Below are positions 1 to 8,496 of a stretch of 64,000 nt of DNA, one piece after another. How positions within the stretch are numbered: the first letter of the stretch is position 1; each line of letters opens with the position of its first letter. The DNA is taken from positions 16,835 to 80,834 of the forward strand of contig NZ_JAFCMB010000027.1 of NCBI RefSeq assembly GCF_018130145.1, in the 5' to 3' direction. Both the position numbers and the translations under genes were made by a program. This DNA is from Bradyrhizobium sp. AUGA SZCCT0176 (lineage in GTDB: Bacteria > Pseudomonadota > Alphaproteobacteria > Rhizobiales > Xanthobacteraceae). Below the pieces are notes generated by a model. The model searched no databases and was not told the origin of the DNA. It was given only the letters and a program-made list of their open reading frames with translations.

Positions 1-31
1 CGAGCGTCGATGTTTCAGGCCCGACGGCTTG

Positions 32-934
32 TCATCGGCGTCTCATCTCGCCGCCCACCAGAACCGGCTTCAGTTCTCGAAGACAAAACTCAAACACGGT
101 GCTTACCCTTGGCACTTTCCGCAGATCCTTATGGGTAAGCAGAAACAACGGATAATTCAGTTCGGGGATCGGACCGAGTACGTTGACGAGGTCATGGTCT
201 GCCGCCGCATACACGGCGGGCAATGGCGCGAGACCCGCTCCGGACTTGATGGCCAAATGAACGCTGGGAATATTGCTGCAGGTTGCGACGATCGGCGCAT
301 TCGGCGCGTGCGATCTCATCCAACGCGCGGCGGGCAATCCTTCGATATCTCCGGAAAACTCGATAACACCGAAATTATTGAGGTCGCCGGATGTCTCCGG
401 ACGGCCGTGCCGGGCAACGAGGGCGGCGCTCGCGAAGATCGCCCAGGGCACCTCGGCAATCTTTTTGCCCACCAATGCACCGTTATCGGCACCTCCTCCC
501 CGTATCGCGATATCAGCCTCGCCCTTGGAAAGATCGAGCGCCCGCTGTTCCATAATCAACTCAATCCTGATGCCCGGGTGGCGCGCATGAAACTGATCCA
601 GGAACCCCGACCTGATGATGCGCTGTCCCACCGTGACGTGGCTGGTCAGTTTGACATGTCCGGCAGCGGTCAAATCGAGCGCGGATATCCTCCGATGCAA
701 CGCGTCGACCGCCGCTTCGACGTGCTCTGCATCCGCCAGCAATTGCTTGCCCGGAGGGGTCAAGCGATAACCTTCTGACGTACGCTCCGCGAGCGAACAG
801 CCGATGGCGGTTTCGAGCGTCCGCAATCGCCGTTGCACCGTCGATGGATTGACGCCAAGCGCCTCGGCGGCGCTGGCGAGGCTGCCCTGGCGGGCCACCG
901 CCAGAAAATATCGCAGGTCGTTCCAATCGAACAT
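32..934 (-). CDS. LysR-family transcriptional regulator
   Basis: A 300-residue LysR regulator. The N-terminal winged helix-turn-helix covers about residues 1-60 (it opens MFDWNDLRYFLAVARQGSLA), followed by a substrate-binding domain. The frame extends 12 codons upstream to a TTG, but the ATG at 934 gives the usual LysR length and opening, so it is preferred. The gene is divergent from the small secreted NTF2-like gene at 1044, which is the natural first candidate for its target. The effector cannot be told from the sequence. Confidence 0.88.
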   Translation of the reverse strand: MFDWNDLRYFLAVARQGSLASAAEALGVNPSTVQRRLRTLETAIGCSLAERTSEGYRLTPPGKQLLADAEHVEAAVDALHRRISALDLTAAGHVKLTSHVTVGQRIIRSGFLDQFHARHPGIRIELIMEQRALDLSKGEADIAIRGGGADNGALVGKKIAEVPWAIFASAALVARHGRPETSGDLNNFGVIEFSGDIEGLPAARWMRSHAPNAPIVATCSNIPSVHLAIKSGAGLAPLPAVYAAADHDLVNVLGPIPELNYPLFLLTHKDLRKVPRVSTVFEFCLRELKPVLVGGEMRRR

Positions 935-1043
935 CAGGTCCACCCGCATCTTTGCCGACACGGCGCGCAAACTTGCGGCTCCAACCAGCCGGCCTTCGAT
1001 AGTAATATTCGTACAGACCTTTCAGACCATTGCAGGATCAAAC

Positions 1044-1541
1044 ATGAAACAGCATCTGTCCATGGTTTATGCCGTTGGTCTCGCCCTGCTGGTTTCGGCG
1101 CCTACCGCATTCGCGCAAACACCCGACGGCGAGAGCGAGGCTGCCATCCGGCGAATCATCGTGGAAATGACAGAAGGATTCAACAACCACGACGGCAAGG
1201 CCGCCTCGCGCATGTACATGCAGGATGCCCGTCTCGTCACCGTTCGAGGTGACGTGATGAGCGGTCCCGCCGAGATTGAAAAGGGATTATCGGCCATCTT
1301 CGCCGCCCGCGCAAAAAATGCCACGCAACGCACGATGGACGTCAAGATTCGGTTGGTCAGGCCCGACATTGCGTTCGCTTATGTGACCAACGAACTGAGC
1401 GGACTGGTCGCCCCGGACGGAAGATCGTTACCTGCGCATCAGGAGTTGAGCTTGCGTGTATTCGTCAGGGATGGCGGCTCGTGGCAGGTAGCCGCATTTC
1501 ACAACACAATGATTGCCCCATTTGCGCCACCCGTCCGGTAG
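1044..1541 (+). CDS. Secreted SgcJ/EcaC-type NTF2-like protein (DUF4440-like)
   Basis: A 165-residue protein with a clear Sec signal peptide (MKQHLSMVYAVGLALLVSAP, then cleavage near AFAQ). The mature part looks like a SnoaL/DUF4440 alpha+beta barrel: an N-terminal helix with FNNHDGKAASRMYMQDARLV and a C-terminal strand SWQVAAFHNT. The frame is open further upstream, but the ATG at 1044 places the signal peptide at the N terminus and is therefore chosen. Proteins of this family bind small hydrophobic ligands or act as small hydrolases; no specific activity can be read here. It is divergent from a LysR gene. Confidence 0.8.
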   Translation: MKQHLSMVYAVGLALLVSAPTAFAQTPDGESEAAIRRIIVEMTEGFNNHDGKAASRMYMQDARLVTVRGDVMSGPAEIEKGLSAIFAARAKNATQRTMDVKIRLVRPDIAFAYVTNELSGLVAPDGRSLPAHQELSLRVFVRDGGSWQVAAFHNTMIAPFAPPVR

Positions 1542-1606
1542 GAAGCAGCACGGCGCGTGAGGATTCCACGTTCGTCGTCCCGGCCAATGTCGGGGCGGCA
1601 AAGCGA

Positions 1607-2794
1607 TCAAAACAGCGGCGGTATCTGCCCAACCTTCAGAGGCCCCAGCAACACCGCGCCGTCGACGAAGCGCAGCGGGAAGCTGCGTGCCTTCTTGCCT
1701 TCAAGCTCGGCTGCGGTGCCGAGCGAATTTATGCCGACGGCGACGCCGACATTGGTGTTCTGCTTGACGACCTTGCCAAGACCCGGAATAGCCTTGTCGA
1801 GCGCGCCGAACAGATTGGTGAGGTCCTGGCTCTTGACGCCGGGCGCCACGCGATCGAGCGTGGCCTGCGGCACGCCCTGCTCCAGCATTTTGTCGATACC
1901 CAGCGCCGGGATCACCCGCTCCAGACCCGTCACCGTCATCTGCAGCTCGCCCTCGATCTGCCCCTGCGCGTTGAGGCCCAGTGTCCCCGCGGCCACGGCG
2001 ACCAGTTCGCCCTGCTGAATCCGCGAGCGCACGATCTCGACCTTGCCGCCCGCGGCCTGCATTTCGCGGAAGCGCTCGGGCCACGGCTTCGGCGAGAAAT
2101 CCTTCAGGCCGCTGAGCTTGGTCTGCACATCGGATTCGAACGGCGTCGCCAGCAGCGGATGCAATTCCTGAATGCTCCCTCCTGATATCTGCAGCGCGGT
2201 CTGGATCACCGGATCTGCAATCGATGATCCCTCCGCAAGCCTGCCGTGCAGTTCAACACGGTTGGCGCGCGCCAGCGGCGTCTGCACCGGTCCGTTGACG
2301 CGCTCGATCGAGGGATTGTCGAACACGATCGAGGCGCGCTCCGGAACGGCCGGCAGCCCCGCGACGCTGCTGCGGCCAACGCTCCAGCTCACCTTCAGCG
2401 ACGGCGGCTGGCCGCGATCGGCAATCGTCGCCGGCGCCTTGAACTCGGCGATCAGGAGTTTCGGCTGGTAGATCGAGGCGATCACCATGATCTCGCCGAG
2501 CCGCGCCGTGAACGGCGCGCCCGCGCCCGCGGTCTGCGAGACCAGCGTCACGCTGGCGTCCTCGCAGCGGACTTCGAGGCGGAACGGATAGCCCGCGACC
2601 GAGCGCTTGCCGCAATCATAGATCCGGCCGGCTTTCGCTTCCTGCGCGCGCCACGCATCGGCGCGCACGCCGACCTCGGACGCCGCATAGAACCAGAAAC
2701 CGCTCCAGGCGATGGCTGCAACCACCAGCAGTGCGGGCAAGATGAAAAGGCGCCAAAGCGGGCGCCGGCGCGGCGCAGGGGTGATGTCGGGCAT
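1607..2794 (-). CDS. DUF2125 domain membrane-anchored protein
   Basis: A 395-residue protein with one N-terminal membrane segment at about residues 15-37, followed by a long, probably periplasmic part. The stretch YDCGKRSVAGYPFRLEVRCE, early in the mature part, is typical of DUF2125, a family of uncharacterised alphaproteobacterial envelope proteins. Two cysteines in that stretch could form a disulfide. It is convergent with the NTF2-like gene and divergent from the ChaC-like gene at 2905. No function is established for the family. Confidence 0.82.
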   Translation of the reverse strand: MPDITPAPRRRPLWRLFILPALLVVAAIAWSGFWFYAASEVGVRADAWRAQEAKAGRIYDCGKRSVAGYPFRLEVRCEDASVTLVSQTAGAGAPFTARLGEIMVIASIYQPKLLIAEFKAPATIADRGQPPSLKVSWSVGRSSVAGLPAVPERASIVFDNPSIERVNGPVQTPLARANRVELHGRLAEGSSIADPVIQTALQISGGSIQELHPLLATPFESDVQTKLSGLKDFSPKPWPERFREMQAAGGKVEIVRSRIQQGELVAVAAGTLGLNAQGQIEGELQMTVTGLERVIPALGIDKMLEQGVPQATLDRVAPGVKSQDLTNLFGALDKAIPGLGKVVKQNTNVGVAVGINSLGTAAELEGKKARSFPLRFVDGAVLLGPLKVGQIPPLF

Positions 2795-2904
2795 GCGGCG
2801 ACCTTTGGCTCATGATTTTGTCAAATGTAAGCGAGTAGAGACCCGGGCAAAAGCCGCTGAATTCGCTTCGCTTTGCCTAGCTGTTCTGGTAGCCGTGGCG
2901 CCCG

Positions 2905-3501
2905 ATGTCCGCAATGACCCTGCAAGATTCGGAATTCTCGAGCGGCGACCTCTGGGTGTTCGGCTATGGCTCGCTGATGTGGCGGCCGGGCTTCGAATTC
3001 GTCGAACGGGTGCCGGCCCGGCTGATCGGCGAGCATCGCGCGCTCTGCGTTTATTCCTTTGTCCATCGCGGCACGCCTGAAAAGCCCGGCCTGGTGCTCG
3101 GGCTCGATCGCGGCGGCGCCTGCCGCGGCATCGCGTTCCGGGTCGCGGAGCAGAACCGCGCCGCCACGGTCGCCTACTTGCGCGAGCGCGAACAGGTCAC
3201 CTCGGTCTACCGCGAGGTGCAGCGCTCGGTGTGGCTGGAAAACGAGGCGCGGCAGCGCGTCAGCGCGCTGGCCTATGTGGTCGATCGCGGCCATGTGCAG
3301 TATGCCGGAAGGCTGTCGCTGGCGGACCAATTGCGTCACGTGCTGCAGGGTCATGGCCAGTCCGGCATCAACCGCGACTATGTGCTGGCAACGGTGAAGG
3401 CGATCGAGGCCGAAGGTTTTCGCGATACGCAATTGCATCAGCTGGCACTGATGCTGCACGATTCGCACCCGGTCTTGCACCGGAAAACGCCTGCGAAATA
3501 G
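2905..3501 (+). CDS. ChaC-type gamma-glutamylcyclotransferase
   Basis: A 198-residue protein with the ChaC signature VFGYGSLMWRPGF at about residues 18-30 and the downstream REREQVTSVYRE region that holds the catalytic glutamate in this fold. ChaC enzymes cleave glutathione to 5-oxoproline and Cys-Gly in the cytosol. Length and motif order match the family. The start is the first ATG of the frame; a second ATG three codons later is also possible and neither has a strong ribosome site. It appears monocistronic. Confidence 0.85.
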   Translation: MSAMTLQDSEFSSGDLWVFGYGSLMWRPGFEFVERVPARLIGEHRALCVYSFVHRGTPEKPGLVLGLDRGGACRGIAFRVAEQNRAATVAYLREREQVTSVYREVQRSVWLENEARQRVSALAYVVDRGHVQYAGRLSLADQLRHVLQGHGQSGINRDYVLATVKAIEAEGFRDTQLHQLALMLHDSHPVLHRKTPAK

Positions 3502-3584
3502 GCGTTTGCGGCATTTTCGCCACCCTGCTTCGATGAGGTGGAAAACGGGGTGACGCAAATGGCGTTCTGGGCTAGGTGTCCCGC

Positions 3585-4307
3585 ATGGGCACGACATCAC
3601 GCCGTTTCGACGGCTTCTTCAAAAGCGAATTCAGGGTCAACGATGCCGTCGGACGCAGCGTCAGCTACGTCCGGGACGGCAAGCTATTGGGTGGCAATTC
3701 GGGGTTCGCCCACATCGGGACCTATCGTTTCGACGGCGAGGCGATCGCCGTCGAGGTGACCAGCCGCCGGCACAATTTCGGCGCCGATCATCAATCGCTG
3801 CTCGGCTCCGACATTTCGACCATTGCGGTCACCGGACGGGCCGTCGGAAAAGCGTTTTGCTTTGAGGGCGGCTCGCCGCAAATGCCCAACGCGACGTTTC
3901 GATCCGTGATGACGCCGCTCGACGAGAGCGAACTCGCAGCCCCCGGCACGATCGGCGAAGGCGGCATTTCCGACGGGCTGTACTCGATTCACCTCAAAAT
4001 CCTGGACGGCGTGCCCGGCGGCTTGACCGGCGTCATGCTGCTGAACAACGGCCGCATCGTCGGCGGCGATGCCTTCTTCTATTACCTCGGATCGTATTCA
4101 TCATCGAACGGCCGCTGGAAGGGCCAGATGGTCAATCAGGAACACACCCCGGCGCGGGGTGAAGACCCGGTGTTTGGCGGGCATGAAATCGGAATCGGGT
4201 TTTCCGGGACATGCGATGCGGAGGGCGGCACCCTCGAGGGTACCGCGCTCGCGGGCAAGCGAAGCATCCGGTTCGAAGCCGAGCTGAAACTGATCTGCGC
4301 GGCTTAG
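3585..4307 (+). CDS. Tandem GrlR-like domain protein
   Basis: A 240-residue protein made of two similar halves. Both carry the pattern dG(K/R)(L/I)xGG(N/D) followed by G(T/S)Y and a later conserved His: RDGKLLGGNSGFAHIGTY in the first half and NNGRIVGGDAFFYYLGSY in the second. This resembles the beta-barrel of GrlR, a regulator of type III secretion in enteric pathogens. No type III genes are visible here, so a regulatory role is only a family guess. A GTG at 3576 is possible, but the ATG at 3585 has an AGG ribosome site about 8 bases upstream. Confidence 0.65.
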   Translation: MGTTSRRFDGFFKSEFRVNDAVGRSVSYVRDGKLLGGNSGFAHIGTYRFDGEAIAVEVTSRRHNFGADHQSLLGSDISTIAVTGRAVGKAFCFEGGSPQMPNATFRSVMTPLDESELAAPGTIGEGGISDGLYSIHLKILDGVPGGLTGVMLLNNGRIVGGDAFFYYLGSYSSSNGRWKGQMVNQEHTPARGEDPVFGGHEIGIGFSGTCDAEGGTLEGTALAGKRSIRFEAELKLICAA

Positions 4308-4328
4308 ATAGAGCGCAGGCAACAACCA

Positions 4329-5042
4329 TCAATTGGCTTGCGCGGTGGCCGGCCGGCGCGGCGCCGTCGAACCGGCCGGCTGATCGTCGGGCAAAACTTC
4401 GATGCCGATATCGGCGAGCCGCACCCGCACCTCCGCCGCGACATATTTCGCATATTCCGACAGCAGCAGACGGAAGGTCGCACCTGAGGTCCACCATGGC
4501 TCGTCGCGCCATTTTTCGCCGACCACCGCAAACGGGATCAGTTCGATATCCGGCATCGCATGCGACAATTCGACGATCGCCCGCGGCATATGGTAGTTCG
4601 AAGTCACCACGATCAGCGATTTGAAACCGCGGTCCTTGACCCAGCGCCGCGTCTCCGCCGCGTTGCTTCGCGTATTGACGGCCGAGCGGTCGAGATCGAC
4701 GCAGCAGCGCAGCAGCGAATGGTTGTCGGGCAGCGTACGGGAGATGTCGCTGGCGGCGTTGGTCGGGTGCACGCCCGAAATCAAGAGCCGCTTGCCATAG
4801 CCGCCGGCCAGCAATTCCATCGCATCCGATACCCGCGACGAGCCGCCGGTCAGCACCACGATGCCGTCGGCATTGCGGGCCGGCTTGATTTCGACGCCGC
4901 GCAGTTGCGACAGGAAGCCGATGAAGCCCACCGCCGCGCCGACGAAGCCGAGCGCCAGCGTGGCGACGATGGTCGCACGCAGCCACCCTCGCGGCCGCAC
5001 GGCCGGCGCATTCGGCGACGTATCGTCGGGTTGCACACGCAT
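4329..5042 (-). CDS. YdcF/ElyC-type DUF218 membrane protein
   Basis: A 237-residue protein with one N-terminal membrane segment at about residues 22-45, followed by a DUF218 domain. Recognisable pieces are IVVLTGGSSRVSDAMELLAG, the RSNAAETRRWV helix and VVTSNYHMPRAIVEL. DUF218 proteins of the YdcF/ElyC/SanA type act in or near the cell envelope, some in peptidoglycan or surface-polymer metabolism. It follows ftsX on the same strand with a 116 bp gap, so co-transcription with ftsE-ftsX is plausible. Confidence 0.85.
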   Translation of the reverse strand: MRVQPDDTSPNAPAVRPRGWLRATIVATLALGFVGAAVGFIGFLSQLRGVEIKPARNADGIVVLTGGSSRVSDAMELLAGGYGKRLLISGVHPTNAASDISRTLPDNHSLLRCCVDLDRSAVNTRSNAAETRRWVKDRGFKSLIVVTSNYHMPRAIVELSHAMPDIELIPFAVVGEKWRDEPWWTSGATFRLLLSEYAKYVAAEVRVRLADIGIEVLPDDQPAGSTAPRRPATAQAN

Positions 5043-5158
5043 GCAGTTCTTGCTGTCCTCTCCGCTCGCAATTCTAGAAGTTTTTTGGGCGAAGTGGAGT
5101 CTGGTCCGGTGCCCTCCCCCGGATCAAGTCCCCGGCCATTGCTTCGCTCGAAAACGTT

Positions 5159-6130
5159 TCAATCAATGTCGTCCAGCGTCGCAAACAGCGTCCGCCGCGA
5201 GGCCCAGGCCGTGATCGCGGCGATCAGCACGGCCTGCGCCGCCAGCGCCAGATAGCCGGACGGACGCAGCGAAAACGTGCCCAGCAGCGCGGCGAATTGA
5301 TCGCCGACCGGCGTGCCCGAGAACCAGCTCGCGATCGATTCCGAGAAACCAAAACCCAGCATTGCAGCGCCGCCGCCGATCAACCCGCCCTCGAGGCCGA
5401 GCCTGAGGAAATGCCGCAGGAAGCGGTTGGCGATGTAGCTGTCGCCGGCGCCGACGAAATGCAGCACCTCGACGATCGGGCGGTTCGCCGCCATCGCGCC
5501 ACGCGTTGCAAACGACACCGAAATAATGGTCGCCACGATCACCAGCGCCAGGATGCCGATGCCGGCGAATACCGTCGCCCCGGTCATCGAGCGCATGCGC
5601 TCGATCCAGGCGCGGTGATCGTCGACGCTGGCGGAGGGGGCTGCCTGCAGCACCCGCGCGCGCAAGGCGGCGAGGTCGGGCGTGGTGCCCGGCTGCACCC
5701 TTGCTACGATGACGCGCGGCACCGGCAGTTGCTCGATCGACAGCCCGGTGCCGAGCCACGGCTCCAGCAATCTGGCCGACTCGTCCTTGGTGAAGGGCCG
5801 GACCTCGACGATGCCGGGCTGCGCCCGCATCGCCTCGACGGCCGCGATCGCATCGCGGTCGAGATCGCGGCCTGCCGAGGGACGCACCTGGATGGTGATT
5901 TCGCTGGCAACTTCCGATTGCCACTCCGCCGCCGACGCGCTTACCAGCAGCACGGTGCCCGTGGTGATCGAGGCGAGGAACGTCATGATCGCGACCACCG
6001 CGACCAGCGCGCGGCCGGAGATCGAGGCGCGCGGCACGATCGGCGACATGTTGCGCGCCCGCGCCGGGACCTGCGGGCGTTCGTGCCCGAGATCGACCAG
6101 CGGACCATGCTCGTCACCGGATCTACTCAT
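5159..6130 (-). CDS. ftsX: Cell division protein FtsX
   Basis: A 323-residue permease-like subunit of the FtsEX division complex, which couples ATP hydrolysis to septal peptidoglycan hydrolase activation. The topology is four membrane helices: one at about residues 41-65, a periplasmic domain, then three C-terminal helices including FAGIGILALVIVATIISVSF. Its start codon overlaps the ftsE stop by 8 bases (ATGAGTAG), so the two are translationally coupled. Sequence and partner both support the call. The roughly 30 polar residues before the first helix may be real or may be over-extended. Confidence 0.93.
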   Translation of the reverse strand: MSRSGDEHGPLVDLGHERPQVPARARNMSPIVPRASISGRALVAVVAIMTFLASITTGTVLLVSASAAEWQSEVASEITIQVRPSAGRDLDRDAIAAVEAMRAQPGIVEVRPFTKDESARLLEPWLGTGLSIEQLPVPRVIVARVQPGTTPDLAALRARVLQAAPSASVDDHRAWIERMRSMTGATVFAGIGILALVIVATIISVSFATRGAMAANRPIVEVLHFVGAGDSYIANRFLRHFLRLGLEGGLIGGGAAMLGFGFSESIASWFSGTPVGDQFAALLGTFSLRPSGYLALAAQAVLIAAITAWASRRTLFATLDDID

Positions 6131-6782
6131 AGATATGCAGCCGTCCCTGATGCAGCACCAGACGCCGCGCCTCGTACTGATCCATCAGCGTGATGTCGTG
6201 GGTCGCGATGATCACGGCGGTGCCCGACTTGTTGAGCTCGATGAACAGCCGGAGCAACCGCCGGCCCAGCGTCGGATCGACGCTGCCGGTCGGCTCGTCC
6301 GCCAGCAATAATTGCGGACGCGAGATCACCGCGCGCGCGATCGCCGCGCGTTGTTTTTCGCCGCCGGACAGGATCGGCGGCAGCGCATCCATGCGCTCGC
6401 CGAGCCCGACCCATTTCAACAGATCGATCACTTCGCGCCGGTAGCTGGATTCATCCCGCCCCATGACGCGGAACGGCAGCGCCACGTTCTCATAGGTCGT
6501 CATGTGATCGAGCAGGCGAAAATCCTGCAGCACGATGCCGATGCGTTTGCGCAAATCCGCAACCTGGTCCTTGCCGAGCAGCGAGACGTCGTGGCCGAAC
6601 AGATTGACCAGACCGCGCGTCGGCCGCATCGACAGGAATAACAGCCGCAGCAGCGAGGTCTTGCCGGCGCCCGACGGGCCGGTGAGGAACTGGAAGGAAT
6701 GGGCCGGGATCAGGAACGACAGGTCGCGCAAAATCTCCGGGCCGAGCCCGTAGCGCAATCCAACATTTTCGAACCGAACCAA
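6123..6782 (-). CDS. ftsE: Cell division ATP-binding protein FtsE
   Basis: A 219-residue ABC ATPase partner of FtsX. Motifs counted from the chosen start: Walker A GPSGAGKT at 35-42, Q-loop Gln86, signature LSGGEKQ at 138-144, Walker B LLLADEP at 158-164 and switch His195. The frame runs 40 codons further upstream through low-complexity arginine- and proline-rich sequence. The TTG at 6782 gives the standard FtsE N terminus (VRFENVGLRYG) and has a GGAG ribosome site 6 bases upstream, so it is preferred. Confidence 0.94.
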   Translation of the reverse strand: MVRFENVGLRYGLGPEILRDLSFLIPAHSFQFLTGPSGAGKTSLLRLLFLSMRPTRGLVNLFGHDVSLLGKDQVADLRKRIGIVLQDFRLLDHMTTYENVALPFRVMGRDESSYRREVIDLLKWVGLGERMDALPPILSGGEKQRAAIARAVISRPQLLLADEPTGSVDPTLGRRLLRLFIELNKSGTAVIIATHDITLMDQYEARRLVLHQGRLHIYE

Positions 6783-6986
6783 GCTCAGCTCCGCTCGAGA
6801 TGGGCCTCGGCTTCTGCCTCGGCCTCGACGTTTGCCTGGGCCTTGACCGGAAACCCATACCTTGGGGCTCGCAGCCCCAGGCTTTGGGCGCGAGCCGGAC
6901 AAAACGGTTGTGCGACCGTTATGGTTTCCGATTCGTTAACGGTCGCTAGGTAGCATCGGCCCAAAGACACTGTGGAAACGGGCTCC

Positions 6987-7862
6987 ATGCACATCGTCTG
7001 CCCCCATTGTACAACATCCTACGCGATCAAGCTGGCCACCCTGGGTGCCGCCGGCCGTACCGTCCGCTGTTCCCGCTGCAAGGAAACCTGGCTGGCGCGC
7101 CCCGAGGACGCGGTCGAGATCGCACCTGCCGTGCCGGCGATGGCGGAAGCCAGCCAGGGAACCGGAAATGCCGAGGCCGACGCGGCCGCCGAGTGGGAGG
7201 CCATGGCCCGCCAGGAAGAGGCGCAGGACCCCCCCGTGGTCGACAGCCCGTCGATTTCGGCCGATTGGCCCGCCGAGGGCGAAGGTTCCCGGGGAAATGA
7301 AGCCGACTGGCCGTCGGTCGCCCAGCAGGATGCCGAGGCGCATCAGGAGGCGGTTTCCACCCACCGCTCGCGGCTGGCCAAGCTGTTCCGGCTGCCCAAA
7401 TTGCCGTCCATGCGGATGCCGTCGATCGGCGCTCCCGTCGCCTGCGCCGCGATGGGCGCACTGGTCGTGGCGCTGATGTTCTGGCGCACCGACGTGGTGC
7501 GGCTGCTGCCGCAGACCGCGACGTTCTACAAGATGGTCGGGCTCGAGGTGAATTTGCGCGGGCTGTCGTTCAAGGACATCAAAATCACCAACGAGACCGT
7601 CGACGGCAAGCCGGTGCTTGTCATCGAAGGCATGATCGTCGGCGAGACCAGGAAGCCGGTCGAATTGCCGCGGCTGCGCTTTAGCGTTCGCGACGAACAG
7701 GGCGCGGAGATCTATGCCTGGAACGCGGTGCTCGAGCAGCCGGTGCTGAAGCCGGGCGAGCGCGCCTATTTCAAGTCGCGGCTGGCGTCGCCGCCGCCCG
7801 AAGGCCGCAATATTGATGTACGCTTCTTCAACAAGCGGGATCTGGCCGCCGGCCGCGCGTAA
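6987..7862 (+). CDS. MJ0042-type zinc ribbon and DUF3426 membrane protein
   Basis: A 291-residue protein opening with an MJ0042 zinc ribbon (Cys5, Cys8, Cys28, Cys31). An acidic, low-complexity linker follows, with one membrane helix at about residues 149-166. The C-terminal beta-rich domain resembles DUF3426 (LVIEGMIVGETRKPVELPRL and a later LKPGERAYF). The ATG at 6987 has a GGAAACGGG ribosome site; a GTG five codons upstream is less likely. It is divergent from ftsE and 38 bp before the CpdR-like gene. The function is unknown. Confidence 0.82.
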   Translation: MHIVCPHCTTSYAIKLATLGAAGRTVRCSRCKETWLARPEDAVEIAPAVPAMAEASQGTGNAEADAAAEWEAMARQEEAQDPPVVDSPSISADWPAEGEGSRGNEADWPSVAQQDAEAHQEAVSTHRSRLAKLFRLPKLPSMRMPSIGAPVACAAMGALVVALMFWRTDVVRLLPQTATFYKMVGLEVNLRGLSFKDIKITNETVDGKPVLVIEGMIVGETRKPVELPRLRFSVRDEQGAEIYAWNAVLEQPVLKPGERAYFKSRLASPPPEGRNIDVRFFNKRDLAAGRA

Positions 7863-7900
7863 ACTTGGCCGGACGTCCCGCTCGCAAATGAGCTGTTGCC

Positions 7901-8275
7901 ATGCCGCGTGTATTGATTGCCGACGACGAAGACTCGATGCGCTCCCTGGTGGCGCGCGCCATCGCCATGGACGGCCATGACACCGTCACCGCCGAGGACG
8001 GCGCCGAGGCGCTTGAAATCCTGACGCGCGAGAAGGGTGCGTTCGACCTGCTGCTCACCGACATCCAGATGCCCGTGATGGACGGGATCGCGCTGGCGCT
8101 GGCGGCGGCGCGCGATTTCCCCAACCTCAAGATTCTGCTGATGACCGGCTTTGCCGATCAGCGCGAACGCGCCTCCGGCCTCAATGCGATCGTGCATGAC
8201 GTGGTGACAAAGCCGTTTTCGGTGGCCGATATCCGCACCGCGGTCGCCGATGCGCTGGCGGCAAGGAAGATGTAG
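7901..8275 (+). CDS. cpdR: CpdR-like single-domain response regulator
   Basis: A 124-residue stand-alone receiver domain. The acidic pocket is Asp8-Asp9, the phosphoacceptor is Asp54 in LLLTDIQMPVMDG, and the conserved lysine sits in VTKPFS. There is no output domain. In alphaproteobacteria CpdR is dephosphorylated by the CckA-ChpT route and then primes ClpXP for degradation of cell-cycle proteins. The match in length and sequence, and its place after the zinc-ribbon gene, support this identity, but another single-domain receiver cannot be excluded. Confidence 0.75.
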   Translation: MPRVLIADDEDSMRSLVARAIAMDGHDTVTAEDGAEALEILTREKGAFDLLLTDIQMPVMDGIALALAAARDFPNLKILLMTGFADQRERASGLNAIVHDVVTKPFSVADIRTAVADALAARKM

Positions 8276-8300
8276 CGCGGATCATCTTGTGAGCGGCTCA

Positions 8301-8478
8301 ACCCTCCCCTGGAGGGGTCCGAGACAAGCGAAGCTTGCTCGTGGGTCGGTTCGCATGAAGCGCAGCGAAATGCGAAACGGGGTGGGGTGACGGTCTCTCA
8401 CCTTGCACACTGTTCGTGTGGAGAGACCGTCACCCCACCCCGCCGCTTCGCGTCGACCCTCCCCCTCCAGGGGAGGGT
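8301..8478. repeat. Nested inverted repeat between convergent genes
   Basis: Two perfect nested inverted repeats. The outer arms are 13 bases (8301-8313 and 8466-8478). The inner arms are 22 bases (8378-8399 and 8421-8442) and are separated by 21 bases. The element fills the gap between the convergent cpdR-like and TIGR02302 genes. It has the same architecture as the element at 56241-56429, including a GCTTCGCG piece to the right of the inner arm. Read through from either side, it would fold into a strong hairpin and could act as a two-way terminator. Confidence 0.85.
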
Positions 8479-8496
8479 AAGCACGCCGAAGCCGCT

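Noticed and set aside
32..970. Longer start for the first LysR gene
   Set aside because: The TTG 12 codons upstream gives an atypical N terminus; the ATG at 934 matches the standard LysR opening.
8301..8478. CRISPR-like repeat
   Set aside because: The repeats are inverted, not direct, and there are no regular spacers or cas genes anywhere in the window.
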